Positions 54,481 to 63,517 of a stretch of 64,000 bases of DNA are shown here, in pieces. The notes below the pieces were generated by a model, which did no database searches, was not told the DNA's origin, and saw only the letters and a program-made list of their open reading frames with translations. Both the position numbers and the translations under genes were made by a program. Source of the stretch: Candidatus Calescibacterium sp. (lineage in GTDB: Bacteria; Calescibacteriota; Calescibacteriia; Calescibacteriales; Calescibacteriaceae); contig JANXBU010000007.1 of NCBI GenBank assembly GCA_025060505.1, positions 1 through 64,000 on the forward strand. The letters run 5' to 3'. Position 1 is the stretch's first letter, and every line of letters begins with the position of its first letter.

Positions 54481-55203
54481 ATGCAATTTCTTGTTCTGTT
54501 TGTACTCTCAAGCTACATTGAGCTTTGCTACAAAGTTTATTTCGTCTTTGTTGAAGTTGGAGAAACTTGTATAAAGTATAAGATCAGGGATCAGAATGTT
54601 GAGATAAACAGTGTTTCAAGATCGACTAATGTTGGTAAGATTGTACGCAGGGTATATAATGTGGGATATTCTCTGGTAGACAAAGATACTCTCAAACCAA
54701 AGATTTTCAAATATTATCAACAGGAATACGGATTCATAAGGACTCAGGAATATGTATTTGATACAAATAGAATTTTCGCAAAGATTACAAAGTACAAAGA
54801 TCCAAAAGATAAAGTTGGGCAGAGAGAAGAATTATCTTATGAGTGGAACAATCAGTTCGAACCTTATTCAGCGGCTTTGTTTATATTCAAAAACAGCTCA
54901 ACATCTGGGAATATAGATATTTTCTATGAAAGAAAATTTTACAACATATCATTTTCTTTTTTGAGAAAGGAATCTATAAACAATCATATTGGTGATTTTG
55001 AAGCGAACATTGTTGAGATAACACCACGGGTTGAAACTGAAGGAGCTCTTAAACCACGGGGTAGCTGGACTATATGGGTTGACTCACAAAACCATATACC
55101 TTTGAAGATGAAGATTGATTTCACATTGGGAAGTATCAATATAGAACTCAAAGATATAAAAGGAGACAGAACTCTTCTCGGGAAGATTGGCAACAATATT
55201 TGA
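54481..55203 (+). CDS. DUF3108-like exported protein
   Basis: The 240-residue protein has a weak N-terminal hydrophobic stretch (MQFLVLFVLSSYIELCYKVY) and a mostly beta-strand body. It has the pattern YKIRDQNVEINSVSRSTNVG, YNVGYSLVDKDTLKPKIFKYY, EYVFDTNRIFAKITKY and WTIWVDSQNHIPLKMKIDFT, matching the DUF3108 lipocalin-like fold. Members are predicted periplasmic proteins of unknown function. It is monocistronic, between the Memo fusion and the pabC-like gene. Assignment rests on fold-like pattern only. Confidence 0.65.
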   Translation: MQFLVLFVLSSYIELCYKVYFVFVEVGETCIKYKIRDQNVEINSVSRSTNVGKIVRRVYNVGYSLVDKDTLKPKIFKYYQQEYGFIRTQEYVFDTNRIFAKITKYKDPKDKVGQREELSYEWNNQFEPYSAALFIFKNSSTSGNIDIFYERKFYNISFSFLRKESINNHIGDFEANIVEITPRVETEGALKPRGSWTIWVDSQNHIPLKMKIDFTLGSINIELKDIKGDRTLLGKIGNNI

Positions 55204-55285
55204 TCTGTTTCAAGGCTCTCTTGAAAAGATTTTCTTGATATGTTCGCTCAAAATTTTGATTTTCATTTTTTCTCTTGACATCTGA

Positions 55286-55291
55286 TAAAAT
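55286..55291 (+). promoter_or_regulatory. Extended -10 box of the aminotransferase gene
   Basis: TAAAAT preceded by TGA gives an extended -10 (TGnTAAAAT) 8 nt before the ATG at 55300. A TTGACA at 55276-55281 is too close to act as its -35. No Shine-Dalgarno site is visible. Confidence 0.45.
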
Positions 55292-55299
55292 TTCCAAAA

Positions 55300-56160
55300 A
55301 TGCGTATTTTCAGGGGCTCCGATGAAGGTCTTGAAGAGTACGATAAGTTAGACAAAAACATACTTTATCGTCTTTTTTCTGGTGTTGGACTATTTGAAAC
55401 GATGAAGATCTTGAACGGATATCCTCTTTTCATTGAAGATCACATAGATAGAATGGATTCAGCTGCGAGAAAGGTATGGGGTAAGGGAATAGATAAGGAG
55501 TTCGTTTTAAGAGCTTCTGTTGATATATCAAAATACGAAAATAATATAGGAGTATTGAAAGTTATTCTTGTTGAAGAAAATCTGAGATTCTTTTTGTTCT
55601 TCGTTCTTGATAAATATCCTTACTCTTATACAGCTGGTTTGAGATTGAAGATAACCGAGTATGAGAGAAATCCAAAGAGTTTTTCATCTGGTCTCAAGCC
55701 TTTGAGCTACTTTGATAATGTAGTTTTGCGCGAGAAATCAAACAGGGAAGGATTTGATGAAGCTATTGTTCTTTCTGGCGGTTATATAGCTGAAGGAACA
55801 AGGTCAAATATATTTTGGATAAAAAAAGATAAAGTTTTTACACCTCCGTTAGAGCTTGGAATATTAAAAGGTATAACGAGAACAAAGGTTATTGAGTTAT
55901 GCAAGAGTTTGGGTATAGAAGTTCAGGAAACAAAAGAGAAACCTGAGGAAATTTTGAGATCGGATGCTGTTTTTCTTACGAGTTCTCTTATGGGTGTTGC
56001 ACCTGTTAAAGAGATAATTTTTCTTTCAAACACCCAAAGTTTCAAAAATAATGATTTTGCTTTTATGTTGAAGGAAAAATTTTCTGAGTTTGAACGACGT
56101 TATATTTCAGATAAGCTTGGTTTTATCTCAACTCGTAGCTCACCTCACCGAAAAGTATAA
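55300..56160 (+). CDS. Class IV aminotransferase-fold PLP enzyme (aminodeoxychorismate lyase or branched-chain aminotransferase-like)
   Basis: The 286-residue protein shows fold-type IV features: GVGLFETMKILNGYPLFIEDHIDRM near residue 28-52, the PLP lysine in GLKPLSYFDNVVLREKSNRE (about 127-146), DEAIVLSGGYIAEGTRSNIFW and the C-terminal DAVFLTSSLMGVAPVKEI. The pattern GLFETMK, with substrate residues between those of PabC and IlvE, makes 4-amino-4-deoxychorismate lyase the best guess; D-amino-acid or branched-chain transaminase is possible. Its 3' end overlaps mlaE (convergent) by 38 nt. Confidence 0.85.
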   Translation: MRIFRGSDEGLEEYDKLDKNILYRLFSGVGLFETMKILNGYPLFIEDHIDRMDSAARKVWGKGIDKEFVLRASVDISKYENNIGVLKVILVEENLRFFLFFVLDKYPYSYTAGLRLKITEYERNPKSFSSGLKPLSYFDNVVLREKSNREGFDEAIVLSGGYIAEGTRSNIFWIKKDKVFTPPLELGILKGITRTKVIELCKSLGIEVQETKEKPEEILRSDAVFLTSSLMGVAPVKEIIFLSNTQSFKNNDFAFMLKEKFSEFERRYISDKLGFISTRSSPHRKV

Positions 56161-56863
56161 TTGATAGTATCACATTAACTATTATGAAACTGATAGATGA
56201 AATAAGAACTGTTCTTGCTGACGCTTTTCCTACTCCCTCGGTTGATTCTTCTGCTACAAATCCAAAGAATGTTGCTATTTGCCCAGTTATGAATCCGAAG
56301 ACAGCTGATTTTAAAAGTCCGCCAAGTAGATCTCTTATTTCTACAATGGTCCATAGCCCGTCTAGAAATATTCCCTCTTCCATACCTTTTATTTTGACCA
56401 TATAAACAAATAGTCCTGCTAGTGACGAGGCCGATACGAGTATAAACAGAACGGAGTTACAGAAGACCGTTGCGATTATTCTTGGGAATGCTACAAAATC
56501 ATACGGATTTACACCTATTGTTTCAAGGTAGGTAAATTCTCCTCTGAGTTTCATAAGTGCAATTTGTGATGAGATTGCGTTTCCAAGCACAGCTATCATT
56601 ATAAGGGTTGAAATAACGGGAGCAACTTCTCTGAGCATAACAAGATTTGTTGCGGTCGGCAAGAATCTGTAAGCACCAAAGATTTCAGCCGCTTTCCATC
56701 CATGAAAGGCTGTAATTACAGCAAATGGTATACACACTCCAAGAGTTGGTGGTAGGCTAGATCTTATAAAGTCTGCGCTTGCAAGTATAGTTTCTCTGAA
56801 AAATATTTTCCTTGTGAATGCAAGTAAAAATTCAAAATTATATTTCAAAAAGTTTAAAATCAT
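56123..56863 (-). CDS. mlaE: MlaE-family ABC transporter permease
   Basis: The 246-residue protein has five or six membrane helices and the MlaE pattern: REVAPVISTLIMIAVLGNAISSQIALMKLRGE (positions about 78-110), LETIGVNPYDFVAFPRIIAT, GGLLKSAVFGFITGQIATFFGF and EGVGKASARTVLISS near the C-terminus. It forms the inner-membrane part of a lipid transporter that maintains outer-membrane asymmetry. MlaF (ATPase) and MlaD are not next to it here, which is unusual. The start at 56863 has a TAGATA box only 3 nt upstream, so the promoter may lie slightly farther upstream. Confidence 0.92.
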   Translation of the reverse strand: MILNFLKYNFEFLLAFTRKIFFRETILASADFIRSSLPPTLGVCIPFAVITAFHGWKAAEIFGAYRFLPTATNLVMLREVAPVISTLIMIAVLGNAISSQIALMKLRGEFTYLETIGVNPYDFVAFPRIIATVFCNSVLFILVSASSLAGLFVYMVKIKGMEEGIFLDGLWTIVEIRDLLGGLLKSAVFGFITGQIATFFGFVAEESTEGVGKASARTVLISSISFIIVNVILSIILFGEVSYELR

Positions 56864-56911
56864 ATATATCTAGCAACGATAGAAGAAAAAATAATCAAAG
56901 GTGCAGAATTT

Positions 56912-57358
56912 ATGTTAAGTGAAGAAAAAAAAGATCTTTTATTTGAGGTTATATCTGTTGAGATAGACTGGGATATGGATTATCAGAAACTTGTTTTTGG
57001 TTGCAAAGTTAAGTTGAAGATGAGAATAGGAAATAGAATAAAGCTGGGTTTTGCTTCATCAAGAGATGGTCAGATAAATGCTTTTGATGTTGCACTCAGA
57101 CAGATAATAAAGGATTTTTATCCTGAGATAGATAATGTATCTATAACAAATTTTTCTGTACAGCTTGTTGAGGGAGCAGAAAAGAAGGGAACAGCTGGGT
57201 ACGTGAGAGTTAGAATTACTGTTAATTTTGAAAATGACTCAAGAGATTTTGAAGGTATGGGTGCAGATCTTGTTGCCACTGCAATAGACACGATATCAAC
57301 AGCTTACAACTATGCTATATCTGAGATAATAAACAGAAAAAAAGAAGTTCTCGTTTAG
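56912..57358 (+). CDS. Stand-alone LeuA allosteric (regulatory) domain-like protein
   Basis: The 148-residue protein resembles the C-terminal regulatory domain of 2-isopropylmalate synthase (LeuA_dimer, PF08502): a strand-rich start (VISVEIDWDMDYQKLVFGCK), DGQINAFDVALRQIIKDFYP, ITNFSVQLVEG with TAGYVRVRITVNFENDSRDF, and GMGADLVATAIDTISTAYNYAI. In LeuA this domain binds leucine at a dimer interface. No synthase catalytic domain is attached or adjacent. It could regulate a separate synthase in trans or be a remnant. AAAGGTG precedes the ATG. ppiD-like starts 20 bp downstream. Confidence 0.68.
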   Translation: MLSEEKKDLLFEVISVEIDWDMDYQKLVFGCKVKLKMRIGNRIKLGFASSRDGQINAFDVALRQIIKDFYPEIDNVSITNFSVQLVEGAEKKGTAGYVRVRITVNFENDSRDFEGMGADLVATAIDTISTAYNYAISEIINRKKEVLV

Positions 57359-57378
57359 TTCTTTCTAAAATGTAGCTT

Positions 57379-58740
57379 ATGGGTGTTTCTGTATTCAAAG
57401 CAATAAGGTCGCCAGTAGCGAAAATCATATATATCCTGCTTGCTGCTGCATTCTTCATAGGATTTGGAGTCCTGACAGCAATCCAGCCAACTCAAACTGT
57501 TCCTAAAATAGAATATGGAAAAAATGATATATACTCTGATGAGTTCTTTCTAGTTGTCAGAGAATTTCAAAATACCGAAGGAGATGAAAATCAGCTCATG
57601 AGAAACGCTTTTGATATGATGCTTGCAAGAAAGTCTGTATCGGTTCTTATGGAGCATCTTGGTTTCAATCTGACAGACGATATGATTTCTGCTATAGTTA
57701 TGGGGTCAGCTGGATTGCAGGGACAACAAGATTACATGAATCTTATACGTTCTGTTGGAGCTACAAGGAAATCTTTTGAAAACTATGTAAGAGATTCTTA
57801 CTACTTTACTAAATTCCAAGATCTGATCGTTAGAGTTCAAACAATCGGAGATCTTTCCGAGTTTCAAGAAATTATCTCCTGGATAGGAGGTTTGAGGAAT
57901 CTCTCAATTGCTGAGATAAAGAAGACTTCTTTTGAGGTAAATGTATCTGATCAAGACATAAAGAATTATTATCTTTTCAATCAATCTGATTTTAAAATTC
58001 CCGAGACAAGAGATTTTTGGATTGCACGTTTCCCTTCTTCTCAAACAGCTTCTGATTTCTTCAACTCAAACTACGGTAAGGATTTCAAGACCTTTGACGA
58101 ATTTAGATTGGCTACTGAATCTCTGGGTGGCAAACCAACAGAAATTAATATAGGTAAAGACAAAGCTACCGATGTTCTTGCTCAATTTTTCTCAGAGAAC
58201 CTGACGGAGGGAACTTTACTTCAACCGCTTGAGGTTCAGGGTCAATGGTGGGTTATATATATAAAGAAGGTTTCAAAAGAGAGGGTGAAAACCTATGAGG
58301 AAGCTCTCCCAGAGATAAAAGAAATTATTATTTCAAAAAAGCTTGTTGAAAAGGTTGAGAAGTTTATAAATGATACCAAGGAGAAAGTAAAGTCAACACA
58401 AGATTTTGAAAGCGTCTTTGATCCTATTTCAGAGAAGATATATCGTGAGAAGATTGTTGCTTACATAGGTATGTATCCAATTATAGGGGCTTCGCCTGAA
58501 ATTGAAAAAAGCGTGCTTTCAAGGGAGCAGAATTTTATCTTTCCAAAACCAATACAGAAAGAGAAAAAGATATATGTTGTTTTTATTGGAGAACATATTC
58601 CTTCACAGGATGAATTTACCAGATTTCTTATGTTTGATACAGAAAAGTTCATTCAAGATAGTGTTATATTTGTTCTTAATCAGTATGAAATCAAACCTAA
58701 ATCAAAAGACGAAGCTATAAAGGTTTTATCCGGAAGATGA
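57379..58740 (+). CDS. PpiD-like membrane-anchored periplasmic chaperone
   Basis: The 453-residue protein starts MGVSVFKAIRSPVAKIIYIL with a short cytoplasmic end and one membrane span (about 15-35), the PpiD/SurA_N_3 topology. A helical chaperone domain follows (about 50-170, NAFDMMLARKSVSVLMEHLG). A parvulin-like domain at about 230-310 (TESLGGKPTEINIGK, GTLLQPLEVQGQWWVIYIKK) comes next, then a helical end. PpiD acts at the SecYEG exit. Catalytic residues of parvulin are not obvious, so it may be a chaperone only. TAAAAT is at 57366-57371, 7 nt before the ATG. secDF lies 1.5 kb downstream. Confidence 0.77.
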   Translation: MGVSVFKAIRSPVAKIIYILLAAAFFIGFGVLTAIQPTQTVPKIEYGKNDIYSDEFFLVVREFQNTEGDENQLMRNAFDMMLARKSVSVLMEHLGFNLTDDMISAIVMGSAGLQGQQDYMNLIRSVGATRKSFENYVRDSYYFTKFQDLIVRVQTIGDLSEFQEIISWIGGLRNLSIAEIKKTSFEVNVSDQDIKNYYLFNQSDFKIPETRDFWIARFPSSQTASDFFNSNYGKDFKTFDEFRLATESLGGKPTEINIGKDKATDVLAQFFSENLTEGTLLQPLEVQGQWWVIYIKKVSKERVKTYEEALPEIKEIIISKKLVEKVEKFINDTKEKVKSTQDFESVFDPISEKIYREKIVAYIGMYPIIGASPEIEKSVLSREQNFIFPKPIQKEKKIYVVFIGEHIPSQDEFTRFLMFDTEKFIQDSVIFVLNQYEIKPKSKDEAIKVLSGR

Positions 58741-58759
58741 TTTTATTGTGAAGATGTTT

Positions 58760-60043
58760 TTATTGTGGTGAATGTTCTGTTTCCTTGATGTCTATTCCAA
58801 ATTTTCCTTCGTTTTCAATACTTTCTATGAATTTCTGAACAAGCTCGGTGTAGTGCTTTATTTTTCCTATTTCTTCTTCGCTTCTTGTGATCCAGACGGT
58901 TTTCATTTTAGTTCTCTGTGAGAAGTTTATATTTTTCTCATATATGTTTTGAGCGAGGTCAAGAGCTCTTTTAATTTCTTTGAGTAATTCTGCTATATAA
59001 ATCTGTTTCTCTTCTTCTGTTCTCAGTTCTTTTGGGATAGGGGAGGATGTTATATCTTCGAAAAGATACCTGTATGTTTCTCCTATCTTGAATACACCAG
59101 CTGTCATCCACCACGGATGCCTTTCTTTTACAGCCGAAAAATATTCTCTTTGAGCTTCAATGAGTTTTCTTACTTTCTTTTTGATATTTTCTGCATTGTC
59201 GTTGGGTATAAGAATTGCTTCAATAAATTGTATATTTCCACGACAAAGGTAAAGTATTGTTTTTGTTTCGTTTTCTTCTGTTGGATTTATGAGTATCTTG
59301 TTTATTTCAGACCATATTGATTCTACTTGTTTTTTTAGTTCTTTTGAACTTTTGGTTTCTTTGAGTTCTGAATTTGTGTTGTTTAATATTCCAAGAGATT
59401 GAGTTTTGTTCAGAAGTTCTCCGAGAATTTTTTCAGTTTTATCAAGCAGCAGTATTGTTTGGGCGAATCTTTTTCTTCTTTCATCGGAAAATTCAGCTGG
59501 ATTTATTTTCACTTCCTTGCCTTGTGCCAGCTTTATTCTTGTGGATCTCAAAACTGAGTCTTCTTTTATGTCATAGTTCTCACTTGCTGTGAGTGATTCA
59601 TATATTTTCAAAGCTTCGTTTTCATTTCCAAGTCTCTCTATACCAATTGCTAAATTGAACATTACTACTTCTCTGTATTCTTTGTTTGGGGAGTTATCTA
59701 CAAGAACTCTGAATATTTTTACTGCTGTTTCTATTTCTCCGTTTGAATAAAATTGCATAGCTTTGTCGAACATTTCTTCGTAGGTTCTCACATTAAGCTC
59801 TTCTTTCAGAGCATCGTACTCAAATATCAGTGGTTTTTTCGCGGGTGCTTTTGGTTCAGCTATATCTTGTTGAATATCCTTTTTTTTTGATTCTTTTTGC
59901 CCTGATTCTTCTTTTGTTTGGATTCTCTGTTCGCTCTGACATTCTTCGCATAGAAAGTCTATTTTCTCTATTTTTTTCGGTTCTTTGGCACAGCTCTGAA
60001 GAATCAGGAGGATACCAAGTATAAGGAATTTGTTCAAAAACAT
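58760..60043 (-). CDS. Lipoprotein with TPR-like repeats
   Basis: The 427-residue protein has a lipoprotein signal (LGILLILQSCAKEPKK, lipobox ending at Cys18), a Lys/Glu/Gln-rich linker (35-70, with a CEEC pair), and helical repeats. The segment YEEMFDKAMQFYSNGEIETA and the following NLAIGIERLGNENEALKIYE fit TPR units. The rest is helical and charged. Such proteins act as scaffolds, often in outer-membrane or cell-division complexes, but I cannot assign a role. TAAAAT is present 9 nt before the ATG. It converges on the ppiD-like gene, 20 bp between ends. Confidence 0.72.
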   Translation of the reverse strand: MFLNKFLILGILLILQSCAKEPKKIEKIDFLCEECQSEQRIQTKEESGQKESKKKDIQQDIAEPKAPAKKPLIFEYDALKEELNVRTYEEMFDKAMQFYSNGEIETAVKIFRVLVDNSPNKEYREVVMFNLAIGIERLGNENEALKIYESLTASENYDIKEDSVLRSTRIKLAQGKEVKINPAEFSDERRKRFAQTILLLDKTEKILGELLNKTQSLGILNNTNSELKETKSSKELKKQVESIWSEINKILINPTEENETKTILYLCRGNIQFIEAILIPNDNAENIKKKVRKLIEAQREYFSAVKERHPWWMTAGVFKIGETYRYLFEDITSSPIPKELRTEEEKQIYIAELLKEIKRALDLAQNIYEKNINFSQRTKMKTVWITRSEEEIGKIKHYTELVQKFIESIENEGKFGIDIKETEHSPQ

Positions 60044-60201
60044 AAAGGTATTATTTTAATTCTTTTGAATGTTTTGTCGTCTTTTCCGAGTTTTATGAAT
60101 TGTCTATTATCTTTATTTATCTTTGATTCCGTTTTTCTGTTGGCATAAATTTCTGACAAAATAAAATGTTGTTAGGTTTTCTGTAAATTCATAATAGTTT
60201 T

Positions 60202-61824
60202 ATGAACTGGCGCGCCATTTTGCTGATTTTATCTATTGTACTCTTCGGTTCAATCATAGCTTGGAGGGGTGTCAAGCTTGGTCTTGATCTTAGGGGTGGG
60301 TCTTACTTTCTTCTGAATGTCAGAACAGATCTGGCGTCTCAAAACTATGTTGAGAAATTGGCTTCAGACATCCTTTCAAAGTTCAGAGAGAGATATGGAA
60401 CAGAGATTACAGATCCTGTGCTCGTTCAAGGTGAAAGAGTATATGTAAAATACATAACAGATTTTATTGATTTCGTAAAAAAAGAGTTTCCATCTTTTGA
60501 GTATGCCAGTTTAGATTACGTTGATGGTATTAGCTATTCTATCTTTTCTCTGAATCAGAATGAAAAGAAGGAGATTGAGGATTTAGCTGTGACGCAAGCT
60601 TTGCAGGTGATAATTTCAAGGATTGATGAATTTGGAGTTGCCGAACCACAGATATTTAAGTTTGGTAGATCTCGCATAGTTGTTCAGCTTCCAGGTGTTA
60701 CAGATCCAGAAAGGGCAAAACAGCTTATTGGTAGAACGGCTCTCTTGGAGTTCAGAATACTTGATGATCAGGCTGATTATTTTGTGAATGTAAATCCACC
60801 GGAGGGTATATATAAATCCACAGAGATAGGTTCAGGTGGTAATCAGATTAGTTATTTTTGGGCTTACGAAAAGGATTTGGAGAAGCTGAGTAATTTCGTT
60901 CAGACTTTAACCCCCTATTCTCAGGGTCGTTTGATACTTCTCGGAAGAGATGAAAGAGAGGGTATTTTCAGAACTTATGTCCTTTCTCCGGTAGCTGAAC
61001 TGACGGGTGCTTATTTGAAAGATGCAAGGGTTCGTATGAATTCAATTACTAACGAGCCCTATGTTCTTCTTGCTTTTAACTCGGAGGGAGCGAGGATTTT
61101 TGAGAATCTGACTTCTCAGAATGTTGGGAGACGTCTTGCTATAGTTTTGGAGCAAAAAGTTTTCTCTGCACCAGTTATAAGGGAAAGAATTGGAGGAGGA
61201 GTTGCTTCTATTGAAGGCAGGTTCACAATAGAGGACGCAAGAGAACTCGCGGCTGTTTTGAGGGCAGGAGCTCTGCCAGCTCCGGTTGAGTTTGAGGAGG
61301 AAAGAACAGTTGGCCCATCTTTGGGAGAAGATTCCATTAGAAAGGGACTCATTGCTTCTGCCATAGGTGCCTCTGCTACCGCTCTGTTTATGATTTTCTA
61401 CTATAAAATCTCTGGACTGGTTGCAATGTTTGGTGTTCTTATTGCTCTATTGTTTATCTTCGGAATGCTTTCTATTTTCGGAGCAACTTTGACTCTCCCC
61501 GGAATTGCAGCCATAGCCCTTACAGTTGGTATGACAGTTGATAACAACATTATAATATTCGAAAGAATAAGGGAGGAGCTTCTGAAGAGATTTTCTATCA
61601 AACCGTCGGTTGACTCGGGACACAAGCTCGGTATGGCAACAATAATAGATGCTAATATGACGACTTTAATTGCTGCGATATTTATTTTCCAATTTGGAAC
61701 AGGTCCTGTAAGGGGGTTTGCTCTCAACTTAACATTGGGGATTTTGGGAGCATTTTACGGATCTATTTTCGCTTCAAAGTTAATAATGGATTTTCTCGTA
61801 AAAAGGAGGATTTTCAGTATTTGA
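60202..61824 (+). CDS. secD: Protein translocase subunit SecD
   Basis: The 540-residue protein has an N-terminal membrane helix followed by GVKLGLDLRGGSYFLLNV (D1 motif), a large periplasmic domain, ITNEPYVLLAFNSEGARIFE and the RAGALPAPVEFEEERTVGPSLGED motif. Five more helices follow, including MTVDNNIIIFERIREELLKR. SecD uses the proton motive force to pull proteins out of SecYEG. A CATAAT box lies 6 nt before the ATG. secF follows after 16 bp. Confidence 0.97.
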   Translation: MNWRAILLILSIVLFGSIIAWRGVKLGLDLRGGSYFLLNVRTDLASQNYVEKLASDILSKFRERYGTEITDPVLVQGERVYVKYITDFIDFVKKEFPSFEYASLDYVDGISYSIFSLNQNEKKEIEDLAVTQALQVIISRIDEFGVAEPQIFKFGRSRIVVQLPGVTDPERAKQLIGRTALLEFRILDDQADYFVNVNPPEGIYKSTEIGSGGNQISYFWAYEKDLEKLSNFVQTLTPYSQGRLILLGRDEREGIFRTYVLSPVAELTGAYLKDARVRMNSITNEPYVLLAFNSEGARIFENLTSQNVGRRLAIVLEQKVFSAPVIRERIGGGVASIEGRFTIEDARELAAVLRAGALPAPVEFEEERTVGPSLGEDSIRKGLIASAIGASATALFMIFYYKISGLVAMFGVLIALLFIFGMLSIFGATLTLPGIAAIALTVGMTVDNNIIIFERIREELLKRFSIKPSVDSGHKLGMATIIDANMTTLIAAIFIFQFGTGPVRGFALNLTLGILGAFYGSIFASKLIMDFLVKRRIFSI

Positions 61825-61840
61825 AAGGAGGTTTAATATA

Positions 61841-63040
61841 ATGTCTGAAAAAGATAAACTAAAAAAGAAGATTTTTAAAGAGGGAGAAAAGAAACCAGAT
61901 GAAGTAAAACCGTCTCAGGTTCAGAAAGTGCAAAAGCAGGTAGAAGCTCCGGAACCAGTTAAGGAGGAGATACCTGTTGCAGAAACAAGGCCAGAGGAGC
62001 GAAAAGAGGAAATATTGAAGATACCAGAGCTCGGAGTAGAAGTTAAATTATCTCAGAAGCAACCGATACAGCCAAAAGCTCCGAAGTTTTTCTCAATTTT
62101 TCCGCGTGGAAAAATCATAAAGTTCATGGAAAAAAGAAAGTTAGGATATATTTTTTCTGGGCTTTTGTTCATTTTTTCATTGTTTGTAATATTGTCTGGT
62201 AGGGTTCCACTCGGTGTTGATTTCAAAGGCGGGCTTTCAGCAGATGTCAAGTTTGCAAATCCCATAAGAATAGATGATGTAAGATCTCTGCTCCCGGAGG
62301 CATCAGTTCAGAGTATCGGGGAAAACGCTTTTCTTATAAAACTTCCATTAGATGTTATTGAAGCTGAGAGAACAGAGGAGGGAATCAAGAAAGATCCAGC
62401 ACAGGTTTTGTCTGAAAGAATGCAGGGACTTGGTCAGTTTGAAATAATGAAAATAGAAACTGTTGGAAGTATAATAGGTCGTGAGCTCAGAGAAAAAGGT
62501 GTTTTAGCTTTTGCTTTGAGCTTGATTGGAATATTTATATATATAACTTTCCGATTTGAGTGGAGGTTTGCAATAGGTGCGGTTTTGGCTCTAATTCACG
62601 ATATTATAATTACACTTGGAATAATATCTGTTCTTGGTGTTGAACTTTCAATTGTCACTTTGGCTGGACTTCTAACTCTTGCTGGTTATTCGGTCAATGA
62701 CTCCGTTATAGTTGCAGATAGGATAAGAGAAAAACTAAGGTTCGCAAGAGGCCTTTGGACATCTGAAACAATAAACAAGGCGATTACAGATACGCTACCA
62801 AGGACTATTATAACTGGTATAACTACTCTGTTTCCATCTGTTGCACTTATTATTTTTGGTGGAGAGGTTTTAAGAGATATCGGGATAACGTTTGCAGTCG
62901 GCTTAATAATTGGAACTTATTCTTCGATTTACATTTGTTCTGCCATCGCATATGATATATATCTTTCTCAGCGTACAAAGAAGCAGGAAGATAAGCAAAA
63001 GGTTCAGTCCACAACTACTTCTTATGTAAAAGCAAATTGA
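61841..63040 (+). CDS. secF: Protein translocase subunit SecF with long charged N-terminal extension
   Basis: The 399-residue protein carries SecF motifs: GVDFKGGLSADVKFANP, ETVGSIIGRELREKGVLAFA, RFEWRFAIGAVLALIHDII and SVNDSVIVADRIREKLR. Six membrane helices are visible. Before the first helix (about 97-118) it has roughly 95 residues rich in Lys, Glu, Pro and Val that typical SecF proteins lack. AAAGGAGGT 8 nt before the ATG supports this start. The next gene overlaps the stop by 1 nt (TGATG). Confidence 0.96.
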   Translation: MSEKDKLKKKIFKEGEKKPDEVKPSQVQKVQKQVEAPEPVKEEIPVAETRPEERKEEILKIPELGVEVKLSQKQPIQPKAPKFFSIFPRGKIIKFMEKRKLGYIFSGLLFIFSLFVILSGRVPLGVDFKGGLSADVKFANPIRIDDVRSLLPEASVQSIGENAFLIKLPLDVIEAERTEEGIKKDPAQVLSERMQGLGQFEIMKIETVGSIIGRELREKGVLAFALSLIGIFIYITFRFEWRFAIGAVLALIHDIIITLGIISVLGVELSIVTLAGLLTLAGYSVNDSVIVADRIREKLRFARGLWTSETINKAITDTLPRTIITGITTLFPSVALIIFGGEVLRDIGITFAVGLIIGTYSSIYICSAIAYDIYLSQRTKKQEDKQKVQSTTTSYVKAN

Positions 63041-63510
63041 TGAGAACCTTATACATAATTTCGGTTTTTCTCCATATACTTTCTGTTATATTCTGGCTTG
63101 GTGGAGCTACTTTTCTATCTTTTGTCTTGATACCTTCTATATCAAAGTCTCAAGAATATCCTGCTTTATTTGAGAAGATTGCAAAAAGGTACAGCGGAAT
63201 AACTTGGAGTTTGATTTTCCCACTCATACTTATCACTGGATACTTCAATGCTTATATGAGAACAGGTTTTTTCTCTCCGGCAAAATGGATTGAGGTTTCT
63301 TATGATACTTTTTTAAAATTTCATATATTTTTTCTTATAGTTCTTCTGAGTGCAGTTCATGATTTTTGGCTTGGTAAGAAAGCTGTTGAACATCTGAAAG
63401 CCGGAAAAAGTTCTCCGTTAAGGAAAGCTTCTGCTTGGATCGGACGAATAAACTTTGTTTTGGGCATAATTATGCTACTTCTGGGAATCAGGATTGTAAG
63501 AGGTTGGTAG
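63040..63510 (+). CDS. Small four-helix membrane protein (CopD/DUF4149-like)
   Basis: From ATG 63040 (MRTLYIISVFLHILSVIFWL) the protein has 156 residues and four membrane helices. His in FLHILSVIFWLGGATFLSFVLIP and WLGG match the CopD/DUF4149 superfamily, some of which carry heme or copper. KWIEVSYDTFLKFHIFFLI provides a second His in a membrane helix. Its TGATG overlap with secF shows cotranscription with secDF and then tmk. The function is unknown; a role with secretion is not implied by the fold. Confidence 0.7.
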   Translation: MRTLYIISVFLHILSVIFWLGGATFLSFVLIPSISKSQEYPALFEKIAKRYSGITWSLIFPLILITGYFNAYMRTGFFSPAKWIEVSYDTFLKFHIFFLIVLLSAVHDFWLGKKAVEHLKAGKSSPLRKASAWIGRINFVLGIIMLLLGIRIVRGW

Positions 63511-63517
63511 TATTGTG

